Shown here piece by piece: positions 12,143 to 24,297 of a stretch of DNA of 64,000 nucleotides. Position 1 is the first letter of the stretch, and the number at the start of each line of letters is the position of its first letter. A model generated the notes under the pieces. The model was not told where the DNA came from and made no database searches. It was given only the letters and a program-made list of their open reading frames with translations. The stretch comes from Cadophora sp. MPI-SDFR-AT-0126 (Eukaryota > Ascomycota > Leotiomycetes > Helotiales > Ploettnerulaceae), in contig JAGMVK010000017.1 in assembly GCA_020747065.1 (NCBI GenBank), forward strand, positions 248,001 through 312,000, read 5' to 3'. A program made the translations under genes and the position numbers.

Positions 12143-13775
12143 ATGAGTCCTACTTGGGCAGAGGAACGTTTCGATGACTCAGGAATCTTACGCTTCAGCC
12201 GTGATGGTAAGTTCATTCAGCCCATTTCCCGATACACGTTCCCTGTGTTCATCAGAAGGCTTCGACGAGTCCAACATCAGCGGCGCACTTTGAGATGCCC
12301 CACGTTTGACATCTCCTGCATGTTGCCTTACCGATCCCTCTTCACACAAAACCCGACTTCTAACCAAGAGTCAGGTCGAACTCTGGAACAATCAATTCGT
12401 CAGCCACTTAAGAATGCCAATTGGCATTTGATACGCCGCCTAAAGATAGCGGATATCATGTCCAGGGCCAAAAATGTACCGGATTGGCAAAAATCTTATT
12501 GTAAGTTCCTGTATCTGAACGGAGTACCTCGGCGAGAAATTAACGCGTCTGAGTCATTGAGAAAGGGAAAAAAGATCTCGACATTCTGGAACAACGTAAA
12601 GCTCTGACGATGTATGTATACGAGATCATGAGCACCAAATGTAAGTCCAGAATAATTTGTGATTAATCCTGCTCTAATAAATTTCCAGACTGGTTTGGCC
12701 TTCAATATCATTTTCCTAACCTCGTGATTAAGTATAAATTTGAGGAGGAAGGCTTTGTAGAAACGAGGCTTCCCATTCCTTTGGAGTGGCATGACAACCA
12801 CGGATGTGGAGAGGAAAAGGCCCCTGAGACTACATCTAGTGGTCAATCTTCGAACACCACTACCACCACGACCACACGACTCTGGCTCCATATTCAAATG
12901 CGAAACGTGTCCCTTCTATTATTGGGGCTCCAACTCCATCGAAAGGCGATGATAGCTCTACCGCGCCGCTTCCTGTCAACCCACAAACCAATAAGGGGTA
13001 CAATGCAGAACGTTTCAGACCCTCCTTCTCATTGCACAATAACAAACCGGCGACCGATCCCACCATCACTCAACTTGCACTCGAGAATGGCGTTACCATT
13101 GACCCAAACTATGAGGGGGAGCTCACGATGGCAACCATCAGAGACAGAACCTGCCCAGCCGATCAGAACGCTGCCGTGTTTATCAAACATGTGGACCCAG
13201 CATGGACTACGGAGGAAATCTTGAACTGCATACATGAGGGAGGCATATACAAGTTCTCTCGACAGGAACCCAACGAGTTCTACCATTCAAGTGCTGTCAC
13301 TCTCACTTTCAAACACCGACGAGCCGCCGTCAGCTTCCTGGAACGAGCCACAAATGAAGGCATCTATATCAAGGGAAAGGCAGTCAAAGTCGTTCCAAGC
13401 AGACATCCTTGCTGGGGTATCGAGAAGAATAGAGAGAGACAGACGAGAGTCTTGCAGGTCTACGGCCCTGAGGACGTACTTGACGCCGATGAACTCGAGG
13501 CCAAGCTTCACGAGAATATCCGCTTCACTTTGATGAAGAGAGAGGAGTGGGTTGAAGATGGCCAGAAAATAGTCAACTTCCATTTCGAAAACATTCTTGG
13601 TAAGAACTTTCCACCCCGAATCATGCTTCATGGTGATGATGGTCTTGAGATTAACAGTCCTACAGGACAATCCCGTGCTGCAGCCCTCTACCTATCCAAG
13701 GAAGAAAAGTGCAACCCTGGATCTGGCCTCAACTGGGAGTATGTCGAAGATCCGTGTGCAATCGATGGAAACTAG
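12143..13775 (+). CDS. RRM-like cluster protein, copy C (exon structure partly unresolved)
   Basis: The ATG at 12143 opens MSPTWAEERFDD. Its first donor (GTAAGTTC at about 12207) is clear, but the next exons are uncertain. A segment ending NVPDWQKSY stops at a GTAAGT donor near 12501. One coding KKDLDILEQRKALTMYV ends at GTAAGT near 12640 and continues at YWFGLQYHFPNL. A further intron must join this to the 3' frame open from about 12842. That frame holds AAVFIKHVDPAWTTEEIL (RRM-like strand and helix), SAVTLTFKHRRAAVSFL, and RVLQVYGPEDVLDADEL. Donor GTAAGAAC at about 13600 and acceptor CTACAG before 13669 then add GQSRAAALYL and end in EYVEDPCAIDGN. The tail and intron position match copies A and B. 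Function unknown; this copy is on the strand opposite the others. Confidence 0.62.
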
Positions 13776-14502
13776 ATTTTGTTTTGAGGATTTCGCACAC
13801 CTGGCTTCTCAGATCCTTGAACTGCGCTTCGTCTAGCAGTTTTAAGAAGGGAACAAATCCGTGGGATCAAGCTTGGGGAATTTGGGTTACCGCCAGGTTG
13901 AATCAAGACATAATTTTGGACTTTTGCTGGAGTTCTCCTCTGGTTAATTCCACCCTCTCGTCCATCTATTCCGTTCTTATTTGGGTTTCCTTTTTTTAGA
14001 TTTTCGGTCACGCTTTGGATGGTAAACACAGATTTGGGACAGCTCTTTTGGCAGGGGCGTAACGATTGAATGCAAAATATAAAAGAAAAGCTCCTTCTCA
14101 TTATTGAGCCAACAGAAGTAATACATCTGCTCTTACCTTGGGCACTTTGATCAAGATAGACGCTGGGAAAGGGATCGTCGAGGAGGCAGCCATCATTGCC
14201 GACTTCGCTTAAAAACTGGGGTGAGTCAGTTTAGGTGTGGTGTGGTGGATGATTCAAAGAAATATCTCAATGTACCATGACACATAGACTTCACGGATAT
14301 AAATTGTCAGTTTGATGCACTTTGAAGATAACGAATTCCGGTTGTTTCTTAGAAATGTTTCCCTACTCAAATTCAGGATGGCAGCTGCTTCCAAGTCTTC
14401 TCACTTCCAACCAGTCGAAGGACTCCCTATCGGAAAGTAGAAAGGTCGTGTGTCCCTTTCCTATGTCATACTTCCATCAGAAACCTCGGATCGGAGAGAT
14501 TT
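13776..14502. other. Convergent 3' flanks of copies C and D
   Basis: No gene seen. Copies C (plus) and D (minus) end facing each other here. Confidence 0.5.
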
Positions 14503-16267
14503 TCATTTCGGTGCTGCCCATGGCTCCAGGTAATCTGCATCACAAACATCTCGACCATAAGCCACCAAAACTCCATCTTCGCCCTCCTCCCGATACTCCG
14601 ACTCGATATCTTCGAAGCAAGCCTTCGCCATAGCAGCGCTAAGGAAGCGAAACTCCATCTTCACGCGTCCGACATGTGCGCATGGTCGATAGCTCCAACG
14701 ATCGAGCAAATAGAAACAAGTCTTGTCGAAATCATCCTTCCAGTGCTCAAAAGTCATGAGATCTTCTGGCCCTTCGATGATTAAGACTCTCGTCTCGAGT
14801 CCATCATAAGCACGGCAACCATCTCTGTTGTAAGCAACATGCAGCCGTACATCGCCCATGTAGACATGGTATGGGCCTTTGGCTTGGTCGATCAGGTTAG
14901 CAGCGCTCTCGGCTTTTGCGAACACCACTTTTGCTGCCTGATATGCATTGCGGTCGTTGGCCGGGTACATTTGTAAGGCTTGCACGGTGCCAGTGTGTAC
15001 GTAGTCGAAGACTTCCGAGGGGCTGACTTCATTCGGAATGTTCGTGATGTAGACAGCGCAATTTAGCTCTTCTGGTAGAGGTCCTGTTAGGATCGAATTC
15101 AGTTTGAGTTTAGTCACTCCCTTGCGGACTTCAAGAGAAGGTCGTCTTAGAGGGTGATCTATTTGCTCTCGGGTTAGGCGTGATGGACGAGCTGTTCTGA
15201 TTTTAGATTCTTTGACAGGATGAGACTCTTTCCAGTATTGCTCAGTCACTGATCGACGCCAGGACTTTGCAAATCTTGGGCTTAAAGGAGGTGCGGTGTT
15301 GCGAGATCTGGAAGGTGTAAATCGTTTTGGGTGGGCGGGTGACGGCTCGTATAGAGTCGAGCGTCGCCAAGATCCTGGATGTTCGGGACTGGGGGTGGTT
15401 GGTGAGCTTGTGGTATTTGAGGAATTGGACGAGATGCTGCTCGAATTCGCGGCGGATGACTGTGGTGACTGTAGAGAGAGTGTTGGTGATTTGCTCGGGG
15501 TTTCTAGAAGCTTAGGAATAGGATCAGAGAGTGGCTTGGGAACACCTTCCTCGACTACAAGAAGCGATGCAGTGGATTGAGATCCAAACGTTTTCTTCAA
15601 ATGGAGAGTTGTATGCGCGACAGGTGGATCAAATTGCTTGACAGAAGGATGCACTGGTAGCAATGCGTGTTTCCAAGAGATCAGAGGAGGCAGCTCTGTC
15701 TGAGTGATGCTTGTTTGTAGGGATTTTGAGGAACCAATGGTTTCCAAGGAGTTCCTCAGTAGCTCATGGCCGCTACTGGCTTCTGAAGCGGTATGAATAA
15801 TGGTGCTGTGTTGCAAAAGGGGATGGCGTGTCGAATCGGTAATCTCGAGACTGGAAGAATGTGAACTAAAGGAATTACCATCCTCTGTTGGAGTCAGCTC
15901 GGTGCTTGGCTAAGTTATACGCGCTACTTACCTATATTTGGCGCGTCGTTGGCCGATTCTGTACCATCGGCAACCCGCTCTTGAAGCCGCGGTCCCTCAA
16001 GATTTCCCAGCTTCCGGAAGGGGACGTTCTTCATATTGTAGAGAGCAGTTAGCAAAGTTACCGCGAAGCCCGGAACAATTGAGTCAAGGCTAGATCGCGC
16101 TGTTCTGGCGCAGCTCTCTGACAGTTCTGTCGAAGTAAGGAAGCAAGATCGAAAGACAAGCCGCGCGCCTTTTGTATGCAAGAAGACGGAGAATGCCTCG
16201 TGGCTTCGCTGAACCAACCTAGACTAGCTACAAAGAATGACAAAGAATTACGAGGCTCTAGCGACAT
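14503..16267 (-). CDS. RRM-like cluster protein, copy D (5' end uncertain)
   Basis: The main exon is 15884-14503 and codes about 460 aa. A 47-nt intron (15931-15885, GTAAGT to CAACAG) joins it in frame to an upstream exon ending at 15932. That exon contains VPGFAVTLLTALYNMKN, which resembles GPVTMGELFDALLQYK of copy A. The link from there to a start codon (ATG at 16267 is one candidate) is not resolved. The middle is Ser/Pro/Thr-rich and basic. The RRM-like part starts at NCAVYITNIPNEVSPSEVF, followed by AAKVVFAKAESAANLI. It continues TRVLIIEGPEDLMTF and ends VLVAYGRDVCDADYLEPW, matching the tail of copy A. This is the most RRM-like copy. Molecular partner unknown. Confidence 0.68.
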
Positions 16268-16744
16268 AGCAGTTGGTGAATTCGAAGGGTTGTTTTGTGA
16301 AAGACGAACACTTTGCTGAGAAAGGAGTAAAGTCACGACGACTTGAAGGCTTGATAAACAATACACCTGAAAGAATTAGTGGAGTCTTGGGGTTCTATGC
16401 TTGATTGCATTCAGCCAATAGCATCCCGAGTCAACAGTTGAAGCGAGGTGGAGATTCGAAGTAAACATTGCTCACCACTGAAGGGCAATAGTGCCGTTAG
16501 AAACTCTGAATCGTGTTGTTGTACCCGCTCGTAAGACAAGCATGAAATATCGCAGATGTAATGGGCGGAAAGCTGTACCTTAGCGGGATGCAGCATTCAT
16601 CTCTCTATCACAAGTATGAAGGAGCAAATTTCTGAAGCGAGCTTCATCTAGAAACAGAGTTTAGGAGATACCTAAGACAAAGATCCATTCAGGGGCATAC
16701 ATATCTGCGATCAACAATACGGTCATCATCACCATCCCAGGCTA
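16268..16744. other. Spacer between copy D and the helicase gene
   Basis: No convincing gene. A 61-aa minus-strand frame (16411-16596) could be an upstream exon of copy D, but nothing in it supports that. Confidence 0.35.
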
Positions 16745-19700
16745 TCAGTCCTCGGGCTCATCCTTAATCACAACCTCGCTCTCAACGCCATCCTCATCCA
16801 TGCTGCCAACAACGAAATCACCCCTCTTACTCCCACCCTGCCTCACCTCTCTAATGTCAACAGTCCTACCCTTAGGTAGAACCGGATGTGCCAGAATCAC
16901 CGTCTCAATGCCCACAGGACTTAGATTCTCAGGTCCCATCGGCAACGCATCCACATCAATCTCCATATTCAATAGACTCTTCAGAATGACCTCACTACCA
17001 GCTTTACTCATAACTTCATTGGCATGTTTACACAGCTCGCTGGTGACACATTCCTGACAGCCCTCATAGCAATGACAAGCTTCCACTCTGCGCACAGCTT
17101 GCTTGAGCAGCAAATCAATGAACTCGAATGCCTTGGTACTGATTCCTGAGCCCCCTGCTCCGCCTTTTGCATCGTAGAATGTCAAACGCGCAGGCCGTTT
17201 CCGCGAGGTTTCTTTCTGCGCGAATTCCTTTTGGGGAACTTTGCATTCTGTCCGTACATCGCCGGGCATGCTGACAACAAAATTGGGCATGAGACTGAGG
17301 ACAGCGTGTTCGGCGGCGTGGATGGAACCTGCGACGTTGAGGCGTCTCTCAACTAGGATCTCGAGAGCCTGCTTGGGCACGTCAAGCCACATGCCTTTGC
17401 TGAAGATGATGACGGGTGGATTGTCAACTTGCACGGCATCGAGAATCCGTCTCCGCTTATCAACTTTAAAGAACCCAAATACTGTTTGCTGGACTTTGAT
17501 GGTGCCGTAGAAAGCTCGTGAGAGGGACTTAGGTATGCGTCGAATTGCTTCTGTTTCGATTGGGTCGATATCTGTGAAGTCGCGCTGCTGCGTTGTCCAG
17601 TCTACTTTTACCAGCTCGACCTTGGCAATCTTCCGTTCAGGATTGAACTCTTTCACGAGATAAGTGTTTCCTTGGTGGAGAAATATGCCGCCATCGTACA
17701 GGGTGAAGAAGGCTCGGGAGGCCTCGAGCTCTTCTAGAACGACATTTTGGCCGTGGGTAATGTTGACAATTGCGAAGTGTTCTTCCTCCGTATCGCGAAT
17801 CGAGACGAACTTGGATGGGAAGGGGCGAAATCTATCATGACAGTGGTAAAATCCCAGCTCATCCTTAATCATTCGTTCCTCCGCCAGCTCTGGTAGCAAC
17901 TTCCCAAAGTAAACAGAATCTTCATCTGGGCGTATAGGCATCTCGTAGGCAGCACACTGAACATGTCCCTCCAACACTAGAAGATTCTGTAGATCGACTT
18001 GCAGCTCGCAATTTGGCTTCGTAAAGATCTCATCCGGATTCTGCATATAATATTGATCTGTTGGGAAACAGTCTCCGACAAGGACAGACAAAGAGTCTTT
18101 GTTCCGGCGACCGGCGCGACCACTTTGCTGACGCAGATTGGAGATTGAGTAGGGAAAGCCAACGGTAATGACTGCATCCAGTGATCCAATATCGACCCCC
18201 AGCTCGAGCGCAGTTGTAGCAACGATACCCATGAGTTTTCCCTCAAACATCTCACTCTCAATTTGTCGTCTATCTTGTGGCGTGTAGCCACCTCGATATC
18301 CCATGACACGAGCCATACATTCGGACCGCTCCAGATTGGCCAGCTCTTGCTTCACAGCTCCAACAAGAGCCTCACAACCCTTTCGTATCCTACAGAAGGC
18401 AATTACTCGCACACCTCGTAGTATCAACTGACAGAACAGTCTTGCTGCTTCAACCATCGTGTCCCCGCGGCCACTTGCTGGGTCTCCCGGATCTTTATAA
18501 GGCGTGTTCCAACACAAAAACTCCTTTCTCCCCGAAGGCGAGCCATCGAAGTCCGTCATTCGCACATCTTCGATGCCGAAGATCGTTTTGAAGTGCTCCA
18601 AGGGATTTGCGACCGTAGCAGAACATGAAATAAACTTGATGTGACGATTTCCCACCGCCGCACATATCCTTCTCAACCGTCGCATGATGAGTGCGACGTG
18701 GGAGCCGAAGAGTCCATTGTAGACATGAATTTCATCAACAACCACATACTTGAGGTTCTTCAGAAATGTCCGCCACTTCTCTTCCTGGGGAAGAATAGTT
18801 ATATGAAGCATGTCCGGATTCGTGAATATGATTCTGCCCTCATCGCGAATCATATTCCGATCAGCCATGGGCGTGTCTCCATCAAAAGTCTCGACAACAG
18901 TCTGCTCTAGTCCAGTCATGAACCTCATCATCTCCTTGAGACTTCTCCGCTGATCCTGAGCCAGAGCTTTGGTAGGGAATATGTACATAGCTCTCGTGTT
19001 GTGGTCTTGCTCGAGTTCATGCAAGACAGGGAGTTGGTAGATCAATGACTTTCCTGAGCTTGTAGATGTAGAGACGATGACATGATGTCCATCATGGAGA
19101 TTGTTAATAGCTTCAGCTTGGTGGGCATAAAGCTGGGTTATGTTCTTCGTATTGTACAAAGCATTGACAAGGTCTTGACTGAGAAGGAAATTCAAGTCAC
19201 CGTAAATGGCTTCTTGTGGATCAAAGACTCGGTGGCCATCTGGTACGATCTGTTGTGAGTACCACTCGCTCTCTTTAAGCTCGTTGATGATCTCGGCAAT
19301 CATCTTTCTCTCCATAGGGATCGACTTTGGTATGGTACTGATATCCGGCTTCGGCGTAGTGCTACGAGAGTAACTAGGCTCTGGAATATACTCCACGGCC
19401 TCAGCCTTCAGCGTCTCGTCTGGGTCTGTGTTTTCAGCCTCACAGCGGTTCAGAAAGGCATTGATCGCACTCGTGAACTTGCTATTGCGCTTTTCAATCA
19501 AAGTAGTCATCTGCTTCTGACTGAAGACCGGCATCTTGAGGTCCTCATCCCTCAGCTTCCTCGTCGCTTTGGTAGCCTCTCCAGTTTTCTTGTCCTTGAC
19601 TTGACGTTTGAGGTCCCCATCCACGAATTCGAAGAAAAGAACTTCTTTTCCATCCGCAGTAGCACCTTCGCCATATCCTAGCCCCTCAGCGCCTGTGATA

Positions 19701-20269
19701 CCTCCAACGGACGCATCTGGAGCTGGGCCAGCCGCGTGCCATATCTTTGCTCTGCCACCTTTGAAAGTATCGTCTCTCTCGGAACCTCTGACATCAACCT
19801 GCAGCATTGCTTCGTCCACATATGCGAAGTTCATCCCACCAGGACGCAAAGCAACAATGCGTGCCACATCCTCAATCTTCAGTTCTCGCTTTATATGTCC
19901 CTCCACAGTAGCCTTGATATTGTCAAAGGTCGTAGCAAGGTGTTTGCGCGTAGAGCAGAACGTGAAGACGAGGTTGAGTGCTCGGTGGGTCTTCTCGAGC
20001 ATTTGAAATGATGCAGGCCATGGCACGGCACTGTCGATCGCATTGGACATAGAAGAGGCATTTCGCCTTAGTTTGGGGGGCTGTTTTGCTTTTGGGTTTC
20101 GCCGTGGCTTTGCACCGCCATCGTGGGTCTTCGTGGCAACTGTTGAAGTGCTGGATTGGGCTTCGGAACCAGCTTCGGCTGGAGATTGGCATTCGGCTTC
20201 GTCATTCTGTTTCCGTTTACGCTTTTTGACTATCTGATTCGATACAGTAGCTGCCTTCAGTCCTGCCAT
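16745..20269 (-). CDS. hrq1: ATP-dependent 3'-5' DNA helicase, Hrq1 / RecQ4-like (DUF1998)
   Basis: An intronless frame of 1174 aa starts MAGLKAATVSNQ. The basic N-terminus (KKRKRKQND, KPRRNPKAKQPPKLRR) looks like a nuclear signal. Superfamily 2 helicase motifs follow in order: Walker A STSTSSGKSLIYQ at about residue 403, motif II VVDEIHVYNG at about 511, motif III SCSATVANP, and motif VI QQSGRAGRR at about 720. The C-terminal DUF1998 part has the cysteine cluster CHCYEGCQECVTSELC at about 1070, a probable metal site of this family. Family members unwind DNA, act in repair of interstrand crosslinks and bulky lesions, and affect telomere upkeep. Length and motif order fit an intact gene. Its start is close to the 3' end of the next gene, also on the minus strand. 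Confidence 0.93.
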   Translation of the reverse strand: MAGLKAATVSNQIVKKRKRKQNDEAECQSPAEAGSEAQSSTSTVATKTHDGGAKPRRNPKAKQPPKLRRNASSMSNAIDSAVPWPASFQMLEKTHRALNLVFTFCSTRKHLATTFDNIKATVEGHIKRELKIEDVARIVALRPGGMNFAYVDEAMLQVDVRGSERDDTFKGGRAKIWHAAGPAPDASVGGITGAEGLGYGEGATADGKEVLFFEFVDGDLKRQVKDKKTGEATKATRKLRDEDLKMPVFSQKQMTTLIEKRNSKFTSAINAFLNRCEAENTDPDETLKAEAVEYIPEPSYSRSTTPKPDISTIPKSIPMERKMIAEIINELKESEWYSQQIVPDGHRVFDPQEAIYGDLNFLLSQDLVNALYNTKNITQLYAHQAEAINNLHDGHHVIVSTSTSSGKSLIYQLPVLHELEQDHNTRAMYIFPTKALAQDQRRSLKEMMRFMTGLEQTVVETFDGDTPMADRNMIRDEGRIIFTNPDMLHITILPQEEKWRTFLKNLKYVVVDEIHVYNGLFGSHVALIMRRLRRICAAVGNRHIKFISCSATVANPLEHFKTIFGIEDVRMTDFDGSPSGRKEFLCWNTPYKDPGDPASGRGDTMVEAARLFCQLILRGVRVIAFCRIRKGCEALVGAVKQELANLERSECMARVMGYRGGYTPQDRRQIESEMFEGKLMGIVATTALELGVDIGSLDAVITVGFPYSISNLRQQSGRAGRRNKDSLSVLVGDCFPTDQYYMQNPDEIFTKPNCELQVDLQNLLVLEGHVQCAAYEMPIRPDEDSVYFGKLLPELAEERMIKDELGFYHCHDRFRPFPSKFVSIRDTEEEHFAIVNITHGQNVVLEELEASRAFFTLYDGGIFLHQGNTYLVKEFNPERKIAKVELVKVDWTTQQRDFTDIDPIETEAIRRIPKSLSRAFYGTIKVQQTVFGFFKVDKRRRILDAVQVDNPPVIIFSKGMWLDVPKQALEILVERRLNVAGSIHAAEHAVLSLMPNFVVSMPGDVRTECKVPQKEFAQKETSRKRPARLTFYDAKGGAGGSGISTKAFEFIDLLLKQAVRRVEACHCYEGCQECVTSELCKHANEVMSKAGSEVILKSLLNMEIDVDALPMGPENLSPVGIETVILAHPVLPKGRTVDIREVRQGGSKRGDFVVGSMDEDGVESEVVIKDEPED

Positions 20270-20842
20270 GGCTGGTGGTACTTATGAGTGTACGGCATTT
20301 GTGCTTGATTTGAAGAGGCTCTATTAAAGCGAAGGATCATGACGATGTCGATTTGGTGAGACGCGATAGGACGCGATCAATTTTGACAGGCCTGCACGTG
20401 ATGCAGCATAATTGAAGGTCTTTCATGTTCATTATTCGCAATCGAATGGGCACGCGCGTCTTAGGGCTCGGTAAATTGGAATCAATTTCCAGAGTATTGT
20501 ATACTTGTTTCTTTCAGATGCGCTGTACGCATACCAGCCATGATATATCCGCTAAAGAACGGAACTGCCCCTTCCTACCGCGCTTATGCTGCCTTTCCTT
20601 GGTATGCCAAACTCCTCGAAATAAAAAGACGTCCAATAATAGCAGAACTTCCTTCCAGCCCTCTCCCGAAGAAATTGTTCACATGGCGGTGTATCTCTAT
20701 GACAAAAGAAATCGTGTTCCAGCGGTGGGTGGATTGGTAAGGCGATTGAAAACATCAATCTTACTTGAGACGTATGGTATCATAGTTCACGCTGGATAGA
20801 ATCTATCTCTGCATGGAATAGCCTTGCATTGGCTTCAGACAT
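20270..20842. other. Promoter region of the helicase gene / 3' flank of the Ran-binding gene
   Basis: A plus-strand frame at 20425-20799 has no recognisable features and lies antisense between two minus-strand genes; I do not call it. Confidence 0.4.
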
Positions 20843-22597
20843 CTACAGCTGGTTAGCGATTGTATCTCGTCTTCCAGAACAGCGCTTACCTTGAGGATCA
20901 TGCTGACAGGCTTTGGTTCTTTATCACCTTCAATTGCCGTGAACATGATTTGCGCTGTACTCGTTCCTGGCTTGTCCGTAAATGCTGTGCCTCGAAGAAT
21001 AACGGTGTTTAGAATGACTCGGTGTGTGTTTTCTTGACGCATAATTAAGCGCGGAATTCGAGGCCCTCCCGACTTATTTTCTTCGTCTTCATCTTCAAGG
21101 CCTGATGGGTCAAACGACCCAGGAATAGCCACTCCATTATCGTCAAAGCTGGCACAAGAAATTGGCACATTAATCTTCAGCGTCCCAACTCCTCTTTCTT
21201 TCCATCCAATCTCTTTTGACTCCATAGCAAAGATTTTAGCCCGTAATTGAAGGAGTGTAGCCTCGCCAGCCTCTCCGTCGTCTATGTGCACTGGGATGAA
21301 AGTTAGTTTCGATCCGGGTCTTCCAAGGCATCACTGTCAAATAAAAGGCTTACCCTTCGCAGATTTGGTCTTTTTCTTCTCTTCACTTGCTGCAAAACCT
21401 GTGTCTTCATGTTCAGAAACTGCCTCGTCATCACTGCCTTCCCCATCACTATCAGCATCCTCGTCACTTTCTGGCGCACCGAATGCCTTTGCTGGTTTTG
21501 CTGGTGCTGGTACGTTCTCCTTCCCGGGGGCAGCAAAACTTGAGAGCTTCGGTCCTGCGCCACCTGCGAACCCGTTTCCAAGCTTAGAGCCAAAGACACT
21601 GCCAGTGGCAAGCCCGCCAAACCCAGACGCTGTTCCACTTCCGAAGCCAAAACCTGTTGTTGACTTATCACCAACCGCAAGCGCTCCAAATCCACTTGTA
21701 GCAGGTGCTGTTGAAGCTGGCGATTTCGCAGCAGCTAGTGCGCCAAAGCCAGAAGTAGCAGGTTGTGCTGTGCCACTGAAGATGCTAGGTTTGGTGGCGC
21801 CAAGGTTTCCAAATGGGGAGTTGGAAGATGCCGCAAGAGATGCAAAGCCAGAACTTGCAAATGCAGCAGCAGAGGTTTTTGGCTTATCGGAAGATATGTT
21901 GGTAGGGGTTTCTTTGGAAGGTGACTTTGGTGTCTCGTCGGCAGTCTTTAAATCTACTGATTCCGCCTACAAGAGAATATTAGTGTGAGACTCTTGATGT
22001 GCTTGGATACTTCAAGCTTACCTTCGCCTCCTTGGGTTTCTCTGCGGAGCTTGGAAGCTCCTCTGATGTATCTCGGGGACGCTTCTTTTCTGGCTCCGAC
22101 CTCATTGTCCGACTCCCATTAACTACGCTGCCATCAGCTGAGGAACCAGGCTCGTCCACATTATCGTCCCCGATATTCTTCGTATCATCGTCCTCGTCCT
22201 GGTCTCGACCTCTCTTCTTCTTGGGTGATGATAACCGTTCCCTCATTTCTTCATCCTGCGCCTCGCTCGGCTCCAAATCTGGTGTTCCTGCCTTTGGTGT
22301 CTCCTCCATCACCTTATCCTCTCCTGCGGGCTCTACTGCAGGTTCTAGGACTCGAGACTTCGTCGCAGTATTGTCGGAGATTGTGGTATGCTTCAACTCC
22401 TCGCTGGCAGCCATGGTTGCAGGGTCGTCCTTGTGTGCATCACCATGCTCGTGCCGCTCATCTTCAGCCAGAGCCATTGTTCGCGCTGGCAAGTCGTGAT
22501 TGGATTCCATAACATCAGGGTTGCTGTTGCTTTTGACAGAGTCCTTGTGCTCAGAGCTATTGTGGGGCAAGTCGTCCGCAGCAGAGGTTGACGACAT
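20843..22597 (-). CDS. Ran-binding domain protein, RanBP3 / Yrb2-like nuclear transport cofactor
   Basis: Exons 22597-22022, 21966-21354, 21290-20890 and 20848-20843 join to 531 aa; the last exon adds only Leu and the stop. The N-terminal third is acidic and hydrophilic with nuclear-signal-like patches (SPKKKRGRDQDEDDD, EKKRPRD). The middle has scattered GFG and FG dipeptides (SGFASL, FGNLG, TSGFGALA, TGFGFGSGTASGFGG). The C-terminal part, from about residue 397, is a Ran-binding domain: LLQLRAKIFAME, EIGWKERGVGTLKINV, RLIMRQENTHRVILNTVILRG. This order (basic/acidic N-terminus, FG repeats, one C-terminal Ran-binding domain) fits Yrb2/RanBP3, a cofactor of Crm1-dependent nuclear export. A Nup2/Nup50-type role at the nuclear pore is the main alternative. 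Confidence 0.88.
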
Positions 22598-24297
22598 GAT
22601 TGTGGTGCTCTCGGATCTTCATCCAAAAGATTTCTGTTGTGTGCAGGGGATTTGTTTGTTTCGTTGCGATGCCCCTCCTGTGGTGGGCACGAGCACGAAC
22701 GATGAGCCAGGCGCAGCGCAGCACAGGCTTTGGAAAACGCGCAGAAAGGTCACCGGAGAGTTTTGCCGAGCTTTGCTTGTTTGTCGAGGGCGGCGAGGGC
22801 GCTTGCGCTTGTACTGTATTGGCAAATGGACACCGAGGTTAAGGAAAGTGACAACAAGAACATCTCTCAGACTCCTTCATCGTAATTTACCTTCATCCTT
22901 TCTTTTCTTAATTTATCGATTACTTGACAATACAAACCCTCCAGCACAGCTCCGAGTCTTTTATCAATAGCTATTCGCTTCTCAATCGTCTTAATTTTAT
23001 CTGTCAAATTTTCCCAAGTCAGCATATATCTTCGGTCTTTTAAGCCGCATTGCAATTACCTCCAATTACGCGGCCTAGAAGCAACAAATACTCCTGTGGA
23101 AGTCCACGGCGTGCTTGTGCCATTTATTTCCGTATCGAGCCATTGATTTGGAAACAAAACGAAATCCATTGTATTGCCGGCGTCTTAATGAAGAGAGGCT
23201 GACAATATTGCAAAGTTACGGCACTCTAGATCATCGATCCGTGTGACTTTGAGTTATCCTAATGGTTGATGTCGAATGGGCACTGACCCTGAAGGATGAG
23301 TCACGAAGTTTAGACAAGACGAGGATGTCCAGGTACTGTGTAGGAGACATTGCTGCAGGAAAGGCAATACCCTGATGCGACCACTGCCCCGGCAGCCACC
23401 CGTGTCTGTCGATTGAGTTGCAAGCGGACAAGTTCTACTGCTGACGAGGCATTTGGGGACCGGATGTCCAAATGTCAGATGGAGAGCTGGTTTGTATGTT
23501 TATCAGTATCTGCTTTACGATCCTGTGTCTAGTCATTCTCCCAATACAATAGTTCTCCGGCGACATTCCACTTGCAAATGTTATTCCTCAACAGAATCGG
23601 ATTTTTCTCTCATTGAAGTCTGTCCCGATCATCAATTCGTACATGATAGACATGACTGTGGCCTTCTTCTTCTCCTATTTCACATGGCTTCTTCAGCTCA
23701 TGTTCTTCAAATACCGAGTGGTAACTCAGACGAGCATGTCCAGATCGACTATAACACTCTCGGTTCGGACTTGATGTCATGTTAGGCCCAGCTGACAACA
23801 TTTTTCGCTCTGTGACTTCGTGATGTATGCAAGCTCAGATACTCTGTTCCCCCGCGCTCGCTCATCGAAGCACCTTACCCTCGACATCGATTACGCAAGG
23901 CGTATAGTGCGGTCACCGATTTCGTCATCTGTCAGAATCTTCAAACACTAGCGACTAATTTCCTAAAGAGCTGACATTCGTCTCGCAGATCACGGTTCAG
24001 ATCTGGGAACCTACGCCCATGACATGCGCGATAGAAGTCGACTGAAGCTAGCGACTGATCGCACGACAACAATCAAACTGGATATTTGAAACTTGCGAAC
24101 TGCTGACCTGTCAAGTCTAGTTGGACAAAGTGAACATTTCAAGCGTTCAGATACAAAACGGAGTGCTATACTAATTCTTATCTACATCCTCTTTACTCCC
24201 ATCCCCCAGAACGCTCCCTTATCATTCACAAACAAAACGTCTCCAACTGTTCGTGGAGCACCTCGATTCCCTAGGCGAGTCCGCAAGACAACCGTAT
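22598..24297. other. 1.7-kb intergenic region
   Basis: No gene is called. It holds the upstream flank of the Ran-binding gene and the downstream flank of the T5orf172 gene. A 62-codon minus-strand frame at 22867-23055 (Lys/Arg-rich, helix-forming) has no supporting context. Confidence 0.45.

Noticed and set aside
20425..20799. 124-aa plus-strand frame between helicase and Ran-binding genes
   Set aside because: Occupies the promoter and 3' flank of two minus-strand genes and shows no protein-like features.
22867..23055. 62-codon Lys/Arg-rich minus-strand frame
   Set aside because: It could be a small helical protein, but no start context, conservation or neighbour supports it.
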